A stretch of DNA of 64,000 bases from Ochrobactrum sp. Marseille-Q0166 (GCF_014397025.1 NZ_JACJUO010000002.1:1105501-1169500), one strand, 5' to 3'. Shown: positions 36,113 through 45,523, numbered from the stretch's first letter. Notes: generated by a model not told the origin, from the letters alone. Numbers and translations are program-made.

Positions 36113-36964
36113 ATGAATACGATATTTAGCCTCGATCTTATGCGTGCTTTCGTAGCCGTCGTTGAAAGTCGCAGCTTTACGGCTGCAGCCGCTCAACTAT
36201 ATTCGACACAATCAACCATCAGTCAGAAAATTCTGCGCCTTGAACAAGCTGCCGGACAATCGCTTCTCGAGCGGGCACGGCATGATGTTCGGCCAACTGA
36301 TGCGGGTGAAAAGCTGCTCGGCTATGCGCGGCGGATGCTTCACCTCCATGATGAGGCAGCAGCTGCCATGACTGGCAGTGCGCTTACAGCAGTCCTTCGC
36401 CTTGGTCTGGCCGAAGATTTTGCAGCAAAATTGGTGACGCCGACACTTGCTGCATTCTTGCGCGCACATCCCAAGATGAAACTTGAAGTGACGAGTGGGT
36501 TAAGCCGGGAATTGCAGAAAGGTTTTGAAACAGGGGAATTTGATCTGGTGATGATCAAGCAAAAGCGCGGTGAAACACTTGGGACTATGCACTGGGCTGA
36601 ACCATTGTCCTGGTTGGAAAGTGCCGATTATCCTGTTTCAGACATGGATGCGCTGCCTCTCGTAGCGTTTCCACCGAATGGTTTGTACCGGAGCGACATG
36701 ATGGAGGCGCTCGATCACATTGGAAGGCCGTGGCATGTCGTTTTCACGAGTTCGAGTCTCGCGAGTGTGCAAAGTGCGGTTGCTGAAGGACTGGGGGTCA
36801 GCCTGTTGCCTGCGCGTGTCGCGTTACCATCGCATCGCATTGTTCCCGAAGCAGCCGGATTACCTTTTGTAGAGCCGATGGAAGTCGTCATTCAGCACAT
36901 CGAGAATGGACCTGATCAGATCGGGCAGCTTGTACAGATGCTAGCCGAAATTGTCAGTGAGTGA
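36113..36964 (+). CDS. LysR-family transcriptional regulator
   Basis: A 283-residue LysR protein: N-terminal winged helix-turn-helix (MRAFVAVVESRSFTAAAAQLYSTQSTISQKI, residues 10-40) and a periplasmic-binding-like effector domain. It is transcribed away from the ankyrin-deaminase-MFS operon across an 84-bp gap, the usual layout for a LysR activator and its target. A weak hairpin with T5 (37035-37053) follows. Confidence 0.92.
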   Translation: MNTIFSLDLMRAFVAVVESRSFTAAAAQLYSTQSTISQKILRLEQAAGQSLLERARHDVRPTDAGEKLLGYARRMLHLHDEAAAAMTGSALTAVLRLGLAEDFAAKLVTPTLAAFLRAHPKMKLEVTSGLSRELQKGFETGEFDLVMIKQKRGETLGTMHWAEPLSWLESADYPVSDMDALPLVAFPPNGLYRSDMMEALDHIGRPWHVVFTSSSLASVQSAVAEGLGVSLLPARVALPSHRIVPEAAGLPFVEPMEVVIQHIENGPDQIGQLVQMLAEIVSE

Positions 36965-37192
36965 TGGATTATTGCTTTAAGGACTCGATTTGATGTGACT
37001 CATTGCGCCAGCGATGCTGAATCTGTTTGACTCTACCGCGAGTGCGGTGTTTTTGCCTGCTGATAGCGCTACAGAAATGCCGACAGGATAGCTCCACCAC
37101 CATCATCTCAAAGTTCCCTTCGTTTGCTGCAATCACCAGGCGGCACGGTTTTTGCTTGTTGCAGACGGGAGGCACTTTACGGGAATACGACA
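36965..37192 (+). other. Leader of the ECF operon with several hairpins
   Basis: Contains CATTGC/GCGATG (37001-37016), ACCGC-GAGT-GCGGT followed by TTTTT (37035-37053) and a longer CCTG...CAGG element with an inner palindrome TAGCGCTA. The first T-run may simply end the LysR transcript. The set could also be a riboswitch-like leader for the nucleobase transporter; no known consensus is recognised with confidence. Confidence 0.35.
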
Positions 37193-37765
37193 ATGTCCAA
37201 CACCACGATCACGCATAACGACGGAAATACCCTGTTTCCGATTGTCCTTTCTATCGTTGCAGCTGCTGCAACTGGCGTTCTTTGGGCTTATGCCAATCCG
37301 ATCCAGCTCGTTCCGGGTGTGATCCAGTGGCGAATTTTTGCATTTCTGCCACCGTTGGTCGGCATTCTTCTGGGCCGCAAGAGCGGATTTATCTGTGGTT
37401 ATCTCGGCACGGTCATCTGGTCGCTCCTGGCTGGCACGTTCATTCCCGCGCACTCTCTGATCATTGACGGCATCATGGTTGGCCTTACAGGCCTGATTCC
37501 GGGAATGCTGTTTGATCCAAAGACCACAACGTTTAATCGCGCAACGCTGATTAAAATTGCAGCAACCTGCCTTGTTGTGGGTCTTGTGATGGTTGCCGCC
37601 GTTTCGGCAAGCTTGGCTTATCTCGGCATTTTCCCATACTGGTGGGCAGTGATGTATCTCGGCCTTTCAGATATCGTTCCAATGCTGATCGGTACGCCGT
37701 TGTTGGTTGTTCCAGCTCTCAAGATTCTCAAGGGCGCTCATCCGTCCGGTTTCACCCGTTTCTGA
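37193..37765 (+). CDS. ECF transporter substrate-binding (S) component
   Basis: A 190-residue integral membrane protein with about six spans (PIVLSIVAAAATGVLWAYA, IFAFLPPLVGILLG, IDGIMVGLTGLIPGMLF). The size and Ala-rich helices fit ECF S-components, and the next two genes encode the double ATPase and the T-component. ATG 37193 follows GGGAA and is preferred over the longer frame. Substrate unknown; the phosphoribosyltransferase at the end of the operon suggests a purine- or pyrimidine-type base. Confidence 0.75.
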   Translation: MSNTTITHNDGNTLFPIVLSIVAAAATGVLWAYANPIQLVPGVIQWRIFAFLPPLVGILLGRKSGFICGYLGTVIWSLLAGTFIPAHSLIIDGIMVGLTGLIPGMLFDPKTTTFNRATLIKIAATCLVVGLVMVAAVSASLAYLGIFPYWWAVMYLGLSDIVPMLIGTPLLVVPALKILKGAHPSGFTRF

Positions 37766-37780
37766 TAGAGAGCAGTAAAA

Positions 37781-39307
37781 GTGCTCAAACTACAGAATGT
37801 AAAAGTAGGCTTTGGCGATTCCGTTCTGGCAATCGCCGATGCCAACCTCGAAATTCGCGACGGCGAACGGCTTCTGGTTTGTGGCGCGGGCGGTAGTGGC
37901 AAAACCACGCTGCTCAACGCTGCATCGGGCATCGTTCCGCGCCTCATTACCCCACAAGTCTTCGGTGGTGAAGTCTCACTCAATGGCAAGCCGATGTCTT
38001 CCATGCCGAAGGATGAGCTGTTCAGCACAGTCGGCGTCGTTTCGCAGAATGTGGAAGATCAGCTTTGGGATCTGAGCGTTGAAGATCTCGTCGCTTTTCC
38101 ACTCGAAAATCGTGGACTTGCCAAGGATTTTGTTCGTGCTCGTGTTGACGAGCTGCTCAACGAGCTTGAGCTGAACGCATTGCGAGGACGGCGCGTCTTG
38201 ACGCTTTCGGGCGGCGAACGGCGCATGGTGGCTATGGCCGCGGCACTTGCGGCAGAGCCGAAATTGCTTGTGCTTGATGAACCGACAACCGGACTTGATC
38301 CTGCAGCGCGCCAGCGTCTCGTGCGGGTTTTAAAAAAACTCGGTGCATCCATATCAGCCTTGCTGATTGCAGAGCAGGATCCAGCATCGCTGCAGGCGGT
38401 CGTCACCGATGTCGGTCTGGTGAAAGAAGGCAAGCTTGCGCCCGTCGTGCCGCTTACTTCGATTATCAACGATGCGGCAGCGTGGGAAGATGCCGGCGTT
38501 CTGCCGCCAATTGCTGCACGCAAACGTCTGACGAATGCGAAGAGCGGCGGTGAAGTTCTTGTTTCCGTTTCAGGAATCAAGACACAGCTTCAGCGACGCG
38601 ATGGCCAGCCGGTTCTGGAAAATGTGAATTTCCAGATCCGCGCCGGTGAAGTCGTCGCTCTGATCGGCAAAAACGGTGCAGGTAAAACCACGCTGTTTCA
38701 ATCGATCCTCGGGCTTCAGAAAATTGCAGCAGGCTCAATCATCATTGGCGGCGAGAAGGCCGACAAATGGACGGCTGCGAAGCGTGCCCGCTCGGTGGCT
38801 TACCTGCCGCAGAACATGCGCCGCATCCTGTTTAACATGACTGTGCTGGAAGAAGTGGTCTTTGCGATCACCGCCGCGACCCGTGCAGCAAAGGACGATG
38901 CAGTGACTGCTCGCGCAACGGCCTGCCTGCAAAAATACGGACTTGGTGGCCATGAGGAAACCAATCCATTTGCGCTTTCGTCTCGGCAGCAGGCCTTGCT
39001 TGGTCTTGCCTGTGCAGAAGCGGCAGGTGCTTCGGTTGCCATCCTTGATGAGCCGCTGCTTGCACGCGATCTCAATGGTCGTCGAATGCTGGAACTGTTC
39101 CTCGAAACGGCGCTCGCCGAAAGCCGTGCAGTCATGTTGATCTCTCATGATCTGGAACTCGTGGATGACGTTTCGTCCCGCGTCATGATCCTGGATCGCG
39201 GTCATGTCACCTTTGATGGCGATGTGGATGCATCCTGGGATTCCGATGCCTATCGTGCGCTGGGCTGGCCGAAGCCGCGTGTCGTCGAGACAGGAGAAGC
39301 AGCATGA
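37781..39307 (+). CDS. ECF transporter double ATPase (EcfA-EcfA' fusion)
   Basis: A 508-residue protein with two ABC ATPase domains. Domain 1: GAGGSGKTTLLNA, LSGGERRMVAMAAAL and LLVLDEPTTGLD. Domain 2: GKNGAGKTTLFQS, a degenerate signature (LSSRQQALLGLACAEA) and ILDEPLLARD. Start is GTG 37781, 15 nt after the S-component gene. It overlaps ecfT by 4 nt. The degenerate second signature suggests that one of the two ATP sites is weak. Confidence 0.9.
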   Translation: MLKLQNVKVGFGDSVLAIADANLEIRDGERLLVCGAGGSGKTTLLNAASGIVPRLITPQVFGGEVSLNGKPMSSMPKDELFSTVGVVSQNVEDQLWDLSVEDLVAFPLENRGLAKDFVRARVDELLNELELNALRGRRVLTLSGGERRMVAMAAALAAEPKLLVLDEPTTGLDPAARQRLVRVLKKLGASISALLIAEQDPASLQAVVTDVGLVKEGKLAPVVPLTSIINDAAAWEDAGVLPPIAARKRLTNAKSGGEVLVSVSGIKTQLQRRDGQPVLENVNFQIRAGEVVALIGKNGAGKTTLFQSILGLQKIAAGSIIIGGEKADKWTAAKRARSVAYLPQNMRRILFNMTVLEEVVFAITAATRAAKDDAVTARATACLQKYGLGGHEETNPFALSSRQQALLGLACAEAAGASVAILDEPLLARDLNGRRMLELFLETALAESRAVMLISHDLELVDDVSSRVMILDRGHVTFDGDVDASWDSDAYRALGWPKPRVVETGEAA

Positions 39308-39996
39308 AAATCTTTTATGATCTGAACTTCTTCGTAAAGCTCGCGGCAGCATTTCTGGTCATGCTTGCGGCCTGGCTCGTGCCAGGCTGGAAATATGGCG
39401 TGCCATTGGCGCTGGTTACGGTTGCCTTTCTGGTGCTGGTCAAGGTGCCCGGGTTGCGTGGCTATCTTAAAGGTGCCGTGCTTCTGACGCTCCTTGTCAT
39501 GGCGAGCTGGATTCTCAACCTCGTCCTGCAAGGCATGGCCTTTGTTGATACCTTGCCCATTGCAGCCGGTATGGCGGCGCGTCTGGTGACAACGACTGCA
39601 GCTTTCTATTTCGTGATGGAAACCAGCACGCCCGGCTCTATTCTTGCTGCTGCGAGTGCTGCACGCCTGCCGCCCATGGTGACACTCGTCTTGTCGCTCA
39701 CATTCGGCATTATTCCGATGCTGCGCGAGGATTTCGAGCGTATTGCAGATGCTCAGCGCGCGCGTGGTATGGAAATTGACGATGTTTCCTTCCCCATGCG
39801 TCTGCGTTTTGCGCTGGCGCGCGGGGTGCCTCTGCTGGTTCAGGCTATCCGTATGGCCCATGCGATTTCGCTGTCCCTTGCCATTTACGGCTTCGACACT
39901 AAGCGCAAGCGAACAACATGGCGTAATGTCGGCCTGTTGGTCGAATCGAGACTTACAGCGGTTCCAGCCAAGAATGAACCGTTGAAACCGTTGTAA
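39304..39996 (+). CDS. ecfT: ECF transporter transmembrane (T) component
   Basis: A 230-residue membrane protein of the EcfT/CbiQ family. Four to five spans are followed by two coupling helices: the cytoplasmic A-R-A-R-G-type sequence here reads ADAQRARGMEID, and a second helix is near FALARGVPLLVQA. It overlaps the ATPase gene by 4 nt. Together with the S-component and the double ATPase it completes an energy-coupling-factor importer. Confidence 0.85.
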   Translation: MKIFYDLNFFVKLAAAFLVMLAAWLVPGWKYGVPLALVTVAFLVLVKVPGLRGYLKGAVLLTLLVMASWILNLVLQGMAFVDTLPIAAGMAARLVTTTAAFYFVMETSTPGSILAAASAARLPPMVTLVLSLTFGIIPMLREDFERIADAQRARGMEIDDVSFPMRLRFALARGVPLLVQAIRMAHAISLSLAIYGFDTKRKRTTWRNVGLLVESRLTAVPAKNEPLKPL

Positions 39997-40077
39997 CTGT
40001 TTGTTTTTTCGCATTATCCGACGCAAAACCGCTTCGCACTTTTGCTGGAAATGCTATAATCCCAAGGATGCAAAGCG

Positions 40078-40716
40078 ATGACTGAAGACAGCGCTAAACT
40101 TTCTGGAAACGGTCAGGTCTGGACCGTTGATGTGGCGGGGCGCAAGGTCGATCTGCCGATCGTGCCGATCAATCCGAACTTCGCCATATCCTTGATGATG
40201 GTCATCGATCTTGGTGTTCGCTTCGGCGAACATGTGGGCAAGGCGCTGGCCGAAAAGCTGGCCCCACTGAAGCCTGATGTGATCGTCGGTGCTGCGACAC
40301 TTGGCATTCCGGTGGCGATTGAAGTGTCACGGGCTCTTGGCCTCGATGACTATGTGATCTTGCAGAAATCGCCAAAGATTCATCTTGGCGATGCACTCGT
40401 TCAGACGATCTCTTCCATCACCTCCAAAGGCGAGCAGCGCCTGCTTCTTGATCGTCAGGCAATCCCACTTCTTAAAGGCAAGCGTGTGGTTGTGGTAGAC
40501 GACGTCGTTGCTTCCGGGTCAAGCCTCAAGGGATCGGTCGAGCTGGTGCGCAAGGCGGGTGGCGAAGTTGTGGGTGTTGGTGTCATCCTCACCGAAGCAA
40601 GGGACTGGCAGGAAGTTCTTGGCGATGATGTGAAGCTGCTTCACAGTCTCGCGCATATTCCGCAGTTCGATAATCAGGATGGCGAATGGAAGCCTATCCC
40701 GGATAGCTTTCTGTAA
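40078..40716 (+). CDS. Phosphoribosyltransferase, adenine/xanthine type
   Basis: A 212-residue PRTase. The PRPP loop VVVVDDVVASGSSLKGSVE (residues ~137-155) is the type I signature, preceded by DVIVGAATLGIPVAIEVSRAL and KSPKIHLGDAL. It would convert an imported base to its nucleotide with PRPP in the cytoplasm. It lies 81 nt after ecfT and is closed by a strong terminator, so it is probably in the same operon; import and trapping of a nucleobase is the natural reading. Confidence 0.85.
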   Translation: MTEDSAKLSGNGQVWTVDVAGRKVDLPIVPINPNFAISLMMVIDLGVRFGEHVGKALAEKLAPLKPDVIVGAATLGIPVAIEVSRALGLDDYVILQKSPKIHLGDALVQTISSITSKGEQRLLLDRQAIPLLKGKRVVVVDDVVASGSSLKGSVELVRKAGGEVVGVGVILTEARDWQEVLGDDVKLLHSLAHIPQFDNQDGEWKPIPDSFL

Positions 40717-40737
40717 CTCGGCTCCATCGTGAAGATT

Positions 40738-40766
40738 GAAACGCCGCGCTTGTCGCGGCGTTTTTT
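40738..40766 (+). terminator. Rho-independent terminator after the phosphoribosyltransferase
   Basis: A 9-bp stem AACGCCGCG / CGCGGCGTT with loop CTTGT, followed by TTTT. Confidence 0.9.
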
Positions 40767-40912
40767 GTTTTTCGCTTTATTGCTTACGAAGGCTGCTATC
40801 CGCAATTGTCCTTCGTCAAAGCGCATAAATCTTTTCAGAAAACATATAGAAATTTTTATTGACCAATTTTGTATCCAGGATATTGTACCCGAAAAGTTGG
40901 GAGGCTTTTCTT

Positions 40913-41593
40913 TTGGCAGCTTTTGAATGGCGTAGTCAGACCCGTTTGCTGGACGAAGTTGCGGAAGCGCTTCGCGAGAGAATCTATGCGGGCGTCTATG
41001 CGCCGGGTGCCATTCTCCGACAGGAACATATCGCTGCCGAATTCGGTATTAGCCGCACGCCTTTGCGCGAAGCTTTGCGTGTTCTGGAACGTGATGGGCT
41101 GGTGATTCACTTGCCGGGCCGGGGCGTTCGCGTGGCCTCCGCTGATCTCACACGCCTGATTGATGCATATGCAGTGCGGGAAGTTCTCGACGGCGTTGCC
41201 GCACGCTTCGCTGCTGAGCGTGCAACAGACGAGGATATCGCAAAACTGCGGACCCATGTTGCCGGGCAGGGTGCAGTCGTCGATCCTTGGGATCCGAAGG
41301 CCTATACCCAGACGAATGTCGATTTTCATATGGCCGTGATGAACACAGCGGCCAATGCCTCGCTGATTGCATTCGTTCCGCTGTTGCGCATGACGTCACA
41401 GGTTTTCGCGCCGTCCTTTTCCCTGTCCGTTGATAGAGCGCGCGATGCAATCCGTGAACATGCTGAAATTGTTGAAGCCATCGCTTCGCGTGATGGGGAA
41501 GAAGCCGAGCGGCTGGCGCGGGCACATATCCGCGCAACCACGGCAAGACTGGAGGCGGAAATGCCTCTGCGGGAGAATGAAAATGAAGCATGA
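40913..41593 (+). CDS. GntR-family regulator, FCD (FadR) subfamily
   Basis: A 226-residue regulator starting at TTG 40913, chosen because GGGAGG lies 9 nt upstream; the longer frame from 40859 has no ribosome site. N-terminal winged helix (ALRERIYAGVYAPGAILRQEHIAAEFGISRTPLREALRVLERDGLV) and an all-helical FCD effector domain with the metal-binding D/H pattern (DFHMAVMN, REHAEIVEAI). It overlaps the ALDH start by 11 nt and likely regulates the downstream catabolic cluster. Confidence 0.9.
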   Translation: MAAFEWRSQTRLLDEVAEALRERIYAGVYAPGAILRQEHIAAEFGISRTPLREALRVLERDGLVIHLPGRGVRVASADLTRLIDAYAVREVLDGVAARFAAERATDEDIAKLRTHVAGQGAVVDPWDPKAYTQTNVDFHMAVMNTAANASLIAFVPLLRMTSQVFAPSFSLSVDRARDAIREHAEIVEAIASRDGEEAERLARAHIRATTARLEAEMPLRENENEA

Positions 41594-43055
41594 AAACAAA
41601 TCGGGCGGTTCTGGCCTTCTTCGTTATGGCAATTTTATTGCTGGCCAATGGCAAGACGCCCTGGGCGGTGAGCATATTACGCTCCGTAATCCTTCCGATG
41701 GTAGCGATCTGGCTCTCATCGCGCGCGGCACGAAAGCGGATATCGATCTGGCTGTAGCTGCAGCGCGCACCGCACTTTCCGGTGAATGGGGCAAGCTGAC
41801 GGCGACCGAGCGCGGTCGGGTGTTGCATCGCCTTTCAGAAGAGGTGCTGAAAAACATTGACCTGTTGACTGATCTTGAATCGAAGGATGTTGGCAAGCCT
41901 GTAACTCAGGCGCGCGCCGATGTTGTGGCGCTGGCGCGGTATCTTGAATTCTATGGCGCGTCCGCTGACAAGGTTCATGGTGACACGCTGCCTTATCAGA
42001 ACGGTTTCACGGTTCTGTCGATCTATGAGCCGCATGGCGTCACGGGCCATATCATTCCGTGGAACTATCCAATGCAGATTTTGGGTCGCAGCCTCGGCGC
42101 AGCACTGGCCATGGGTAATGCCGCCGTGGTCAAACCCGCAGAAGAAGCCTGCCTGACCATTCTGGAATTTGCGAAGATTGCTGAGAAAGCCGGTCTGCCG
42201 AAAGGCGCACTCAATGTCGTAACCGGACTTGGCGCAGAAGCGGGTGCAGCACTTTCGGAACACCCAGACGTGAACCACATTTCTTTTACCGGCTCGGTGC
42301 GTACAGGCGAAGCAGTGCAGGCGGCAGCTGCAAAGAACACCGTTCCGGTGACGCTGGAACTTGGTGGCAAGTCTCCGCAGATTGTTTTTGCTGATGCTGA
42401 TCTCGACCGTGCCATTCCGTTCCTCGTCAATGCAGGCATTCAGAACGCCGGTCAGACCTGCTCCGCATCCTCGCGTATTCTGGTCGAACGCAGCGTGTAT
42501 GAAGATGTTGTGGCGCGCATGAGCGAACGCTATCGCGCATTGAAGGTTGGCCCGGCGGGTGATGATCTTTCTGTCGGTCCCGTTGTATCGCAGCGCCAGA
42601 AGGCGATTATTGACGGCTATCTTGATCTTGCAAAGGAAAGTGGTCTGGCGATTGCAGCGCAGGGCGTGCTGGTGGACGATGCGCCGGAAGATGGTGCTTA
42701 CGTGCTGCCCACGCTCATTCGTGATGTGCCTGCCGATCATCGTCTGGCTCAGGAGGAGATTTTCGGTCCAGTTCAGGTCATTTTGCCCTTCGACACCGAA
42801 GAAGAAGCCATAGCCATTGCAAATGGGACTTCATATGGCCTTGTTTGCGGCATCTGGACCAATGATGGCGGGCGCCAGTTCCGTTTGGCCCACGCCATCC
42901 ATTCAGGTCAGGTTTTCATCAATAATTACGGCGCCGGTGGAGGTATCGAATTGCCGTTCGGTGGGGTGAAGAAATCCGGTCATGGTCGCGAAAAGGGTTT
43001 TGAGGCGCTTTACGGTTTTGCCTCGCTGAAGACCATTTCGGTCTGGCACGGATAA
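41583..43055 (+). CDS. Aldehyde dehydrogenase (NAD(P)+)
   Basis: A 490-residue ALDH. Family landmarks are the N169-type motif HIIPWNYPMQ, VTLELGGKSPQIV (general-base Glu) and NAGQTCSASSRILV (nucleophile Cys). ATG 41583 has a GGGAG site and lies inside the end of the gntR gene, so translation is coupled. It oxidises an aldehyde to its acid in the cytoplasm; the neighbouring SDR, peptide ABC and amidase suggest one catabolic pathway, substrate unknown. Confidence 0.92.
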   Translation: MKHENKSGGSGLLRYGNFIAGQWQDALGGEHITLRNPSDGSDLALIARGTKADIDLAVAAARTALSGEWGKLTATERGRVLHRLSEEVLKNIDLLTDLESKDVGKPVTQARADVVALARYLEFYGASADKVHGDTLPYQNGFTVLSIYEPHGVTGHIIPWNYPMQILGRSLGAALAMGNAAVVKPAEEACLTILEFAKIAEKAGLPKGALNVVTGLGAEAGAALSEHPDVNHISFTGSVRTGEAVQAAAAKNTVPVTLELGGKSPQIVFADADLDRAIPFLVNAGIQNAGQTCSASSRILVERSVYEDVVARMSERYRALKVGPAGDDLSVGPVVSQRQKAIIDGYLDLAKESGLAIAAQGVLVDDAPEDGAYVLPTLIRDVPADHRLAQEEIFGPVQVILPFDTEEEAIAIANGTSYGLVCGIWTNDGGRQFRLAHAIHSGQVFINNYGAGGGIELPFGGVKKSGHGREKGFEALYGFASLKTISVWHG

Positions 43056-43078
43056 ATTTAGCATTTGGGAGAATTGCA

Positions 43079-43837
43079 GTGTCGCTTGAAGGTAAGGTCG
43101 CGCTCATCACTGGAGCAGGTTCGGGGTTTGGCGAAGGCATGGCAAAGCGCTTTGCTAAAGGCGGTGCCAAGGTGGTCGTTGTGGACCGCGACAAGGCAGG
43201 CGCTGAGCGCGTCGCAGGCGAAATCGGTGATGCGGCGCTGGCTGTCGCTGCCGATATTTCCAGGGAAGCCGATGTTGATGCAGCGGTAGAGGCCGCACTG
43301 TCGAAGTTCGGTAAGGTCGATATTCTTATCAACAATGCTGGGATCGGCCACAAGCCGCAAAATGCTGAGCTGGTTGAGCCGGAGGAGTTTGATCGCATTC
43401 TTGGCGTCAATGTGCGAGGCGTTTATCTGATGACGCGCAAGCTCATCCCGCACTTTAAAAGCAATGGTGCCAAGGGAGAGGAATGCGTCATTCTCAATGT
43501 CGCTTCGACTGGCGCAGGCCGACCTCGTCCGAATCTCGCCTGGTACAATGCGACCAAGGGCTGGGTGGTTTCTGTGACCAAGGCGCTCGCTATCGAGCTT
43601 GCACCGGCAAAAATTCGTGTCGTTGCGCTGAACCCCGTTGCGGGCGAGACACCGCTACTCACCACCTTCATGGGTGAGGATACCGAAGAAATACGCAAGA
43701 AGTTCCGCGATTCCATTCCGATGGGCCGCCTGTTGAAACCTGATGATTTGGCTGAAGCTGCGGCATTCCTTTGCTCACCTCAGGCTTCAATGATCACAGG
43801 GATCGCTCTTGATGTTGATGGTGGGCGTTCAATCTAG
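43079..43837 (+). CDS. Short-chain dehydrogenase/reductase
   Basis: A 252-residue classical SDR starting at GTG 43079. Cofactor loop ITGAGSGFGEGMA, NNAGIG, catalytic Ser (NVASTGAG) and YNATKGW give the S-Y-K set, and the end SSASMITGIALDVDGG-like reads ASMITGIALDVDGGRSI. An Asp/Arg pattern after strand 2 (VVVVDRDKAGA) favours NAD. It probably supplies or removes the aldehyde used by the ALDH 24 nt upstream. Confidence 0.92.
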   Translation: MSLEGKVALITGAGSGFGEGMAKRFAKGGAKVVVVDRDKAGAERVAGEIGDAALAVAADISREADVDAAVEAALSKFGKVDILINNAGIGHKPQNAELVEPEEFDRILGVNVRGVYLMTRKLIPHFKSNGAKGEECVILNVASTGAGRPRPNLAWYNATKGWVVSVTKALAIELAPAKIRVVALNPVAGETPLLTTFMGEDTEEIRKKFRDSIPMGRLLKPDDLAEAAAFLCSPQASMITGIALDVDGGRSI

Positions 43838-43957
43838 TGAGTAGCTCCCAAAAATTATGAGAGATGTTAAACAGGATTATGCCTACAAGTAACAAGTCAA
43901 AAATACTTTAGGGCAATTTCGAGGGAAGCATATGATCAGGGGAGCCAAGGGGAAGCG

Positions 43958-45436
43958 ATGAGTAAACTGCTGAAAGCCGGGCTGATTACAGCCACGATGC
44001 TTGCATCGATCAACGGTGCCTTCGCAAAGGATACGCTGGTGGTCGGTGAGGTGCTTGAACCGCCGGGCCTTGATCCGACGGCAAATGCTGCTGCCGGTAT
44101 CCGGCAGGTTACTTATGCCAATCTCTATGAAGGTCTGGTTCGTATCGTCGAAGACGGCACAGTAAAGCCACAGCTGGCAGAAAGCTGGACAGTTTCTGAC
44201 GATAAGAAGACTTACACCTTCAAGTTGCATCAGGGTGTGAAGTTCCACGATGGGACGACGTTTGATTGTTCGGTTGTAAAATTCTCCTATGAGCGTGCGG
44301 TGGCTCCCGATTCCACCAATGCGCAAAAGGGTCTATTTGAACCAATCGCCAGCACCGAATGTCCTGATCCAGCTACTGCCGTTGTTACGTTGAAGCGGCC
44401 AACCTCGAACTTTCTGTTCAATATGGGGTGGGGCGACGCGGTTATGATCGCTCCGAATTCGGCAGCCGATAACAAGACCAAGCCTGTCGGTACGGGTCCA
44501 TTCAAGTTCAAGCGTTGGGTGCAGGGCGATCGTGTCGAGCTCGACCGAAACCCGGACTATTGGGGCGAGCCCGCAAAGCTTTCTGCGGTGACCTTCCGCT
44601 TTGTGAGCGATCCTTCGGCAGCAGCCGCTGCAATCCTTGCTGGCGACATTGATGTCTTCCCGATGTTCCAGGCGCCGGAACTGATCAGTCGCTTCAAGAG
44701 CGATGATAAGTTGCAGGTCGAAGTCGGTGATACTGCAGGCAAAGTTCTGCTTTCGCTTAACAATGCCAAGGCTCCCTTCGACAATGTGAAGGTGCGTCAG
44801 GCACTGGCCCATGCCATCGACAGCAAGGCGCTGATCGAAGGTGTCTATTCCGGTTTTGGCACATCAATCGGCTCGCATTATGCGCCGGTCGATCCGGGTT
44901 ATGTCGATCTTTCGGAAACCTATCCGTATGATCCGGCAAAGGCGAAGCAGCTGCTGGAAGAGGCGGGTGTTCCGGCTGGCACGTCAATCACCATCACGCT
45001 TCCACCTCCGGCCTATGCGCGTCGTGGTGGTGAAATCATCGCAGCCATGCTGGCGGAAGTGGGCATTCAGGCCAATCTCGTTCCAATCGAGTTTGCACAA
45101 TGGCTGGATCAGGTATTCAAGCGCTCGGATTTCGATGCCACGATCATTGCACATACCGAAGCGCGTGATCTCGATATCTATGCCCGCGACAAATACTATT
45201 TCAACTACAACAACCCGGAATATAAGGCGCTCTATAAAGCCTATGCCGAGGCCGGTAGTGACGAAGAACAGCTCGAACTGGTGAAGAAGCTTCAGGAAAA
45301 GCTTGCTGCAGACGAGCCGAATATCTTCCTCTATGCGCTGCCAAAAATCGGCGTTTGGAATAAGAACGTCCAAGGTCTGTGGAAGAACATGCCGATCCCG
45401 GCTGATGATCTGACACAGGCTTACTGGGCCGAATAA
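43958..45436 (+). CDS. ABC transporter periplasmic binding protein (SBP family 5)
   Basis: A 492-residue binding protein. Signal peptide MSKLLKAGLITATMLASING with cleavage after AFA, then LYEGLVRIVEDGTVKPQLAES, VKFHDGTTFDCSVVKFSYERA and VGTGPFKF, all typical of the DppA/OppA family. Separated from the permease genes by 199 bp with two hairpins, which would favour its over-production relative to the permeases. Confidence 0.93.
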   Translation: MSKLLKAGLITATMLASINGAFAKDTLVVGEVLEPPGLDPTANAAAGIRQVTYANLYEGLVRIVEDGTVKPQLAESWTVSDDKKTYTFKLHQGVKFHDGTTFDCSVVKFSYERAVAPDSTNAQKGLFEPIASTECPDPATAVVTLKRPTSNFLFNMGWGDAVMIAPNSAADNKTKPVGTGPFKFKRWVQGDRVELDRNPDYWGEPAKLSAVTFRFVSDPSAAAAAILAGDIDVFPMFQAPELISRFKSDDKLQVEVGDTAGKVLLSLNNAKAPFDNVKVRQALAHAIDSKALIEGVYSGFGTSIGSHYAPVDPGYVDLSETYPYDPAKAKQLLEEAGVPAGTSITITLPPPAYARRGGEIIAAMLAEVGIQANLVPIEFAQWLDQVFKRSDFDATIIAHTEARDLDIYARDKYYFNYNNPEYKALYKAYAEAGSDEEQLELVKKLQEKLAADEPNIFLYALPKIGVWNKNVQGLWKNMPIPADDLTQAYWAE

Positions 45437-45444
45437 GAACATTT

Positions 45445-45476
45445 CCGCTCCGGCTTTTTTTGGGCGGGGCGGTTTT
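45445..45476 (+). terminator. Hairpin with T4 after binding-protein gene
   Basis: CCGCTCCG pairs with CGGGGCGG (one T-G pair) around a T-rich loop and is followed by TTTT. It is a candidate partial terminator between the binding-protein and permease genes. Confidence 0.5.
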
Positions 45477-45485
45477 ACGCAAATA

Positions 45486-45523
45486 GCCGTGCAGCGATAA
45501 CAATCAAGGGGCTGCGGCACGGC
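45486..45523 (+). repeat. Second hairpin in the same gap
   Basis: GCCGTGC (45486-45492) with AGC, and GCT with GCACGGC (45517-45523), form a 7-bp stem extended by 3 bp. There is no T-run, so it is more likely mRNA-stabilising than a terminator. Confidence 0.5.

Noticed and set aside
40729..40926. 65-codon ORF
   Set aside because: It runs through a strong rho-independent terminator and lacks a ribosome site.
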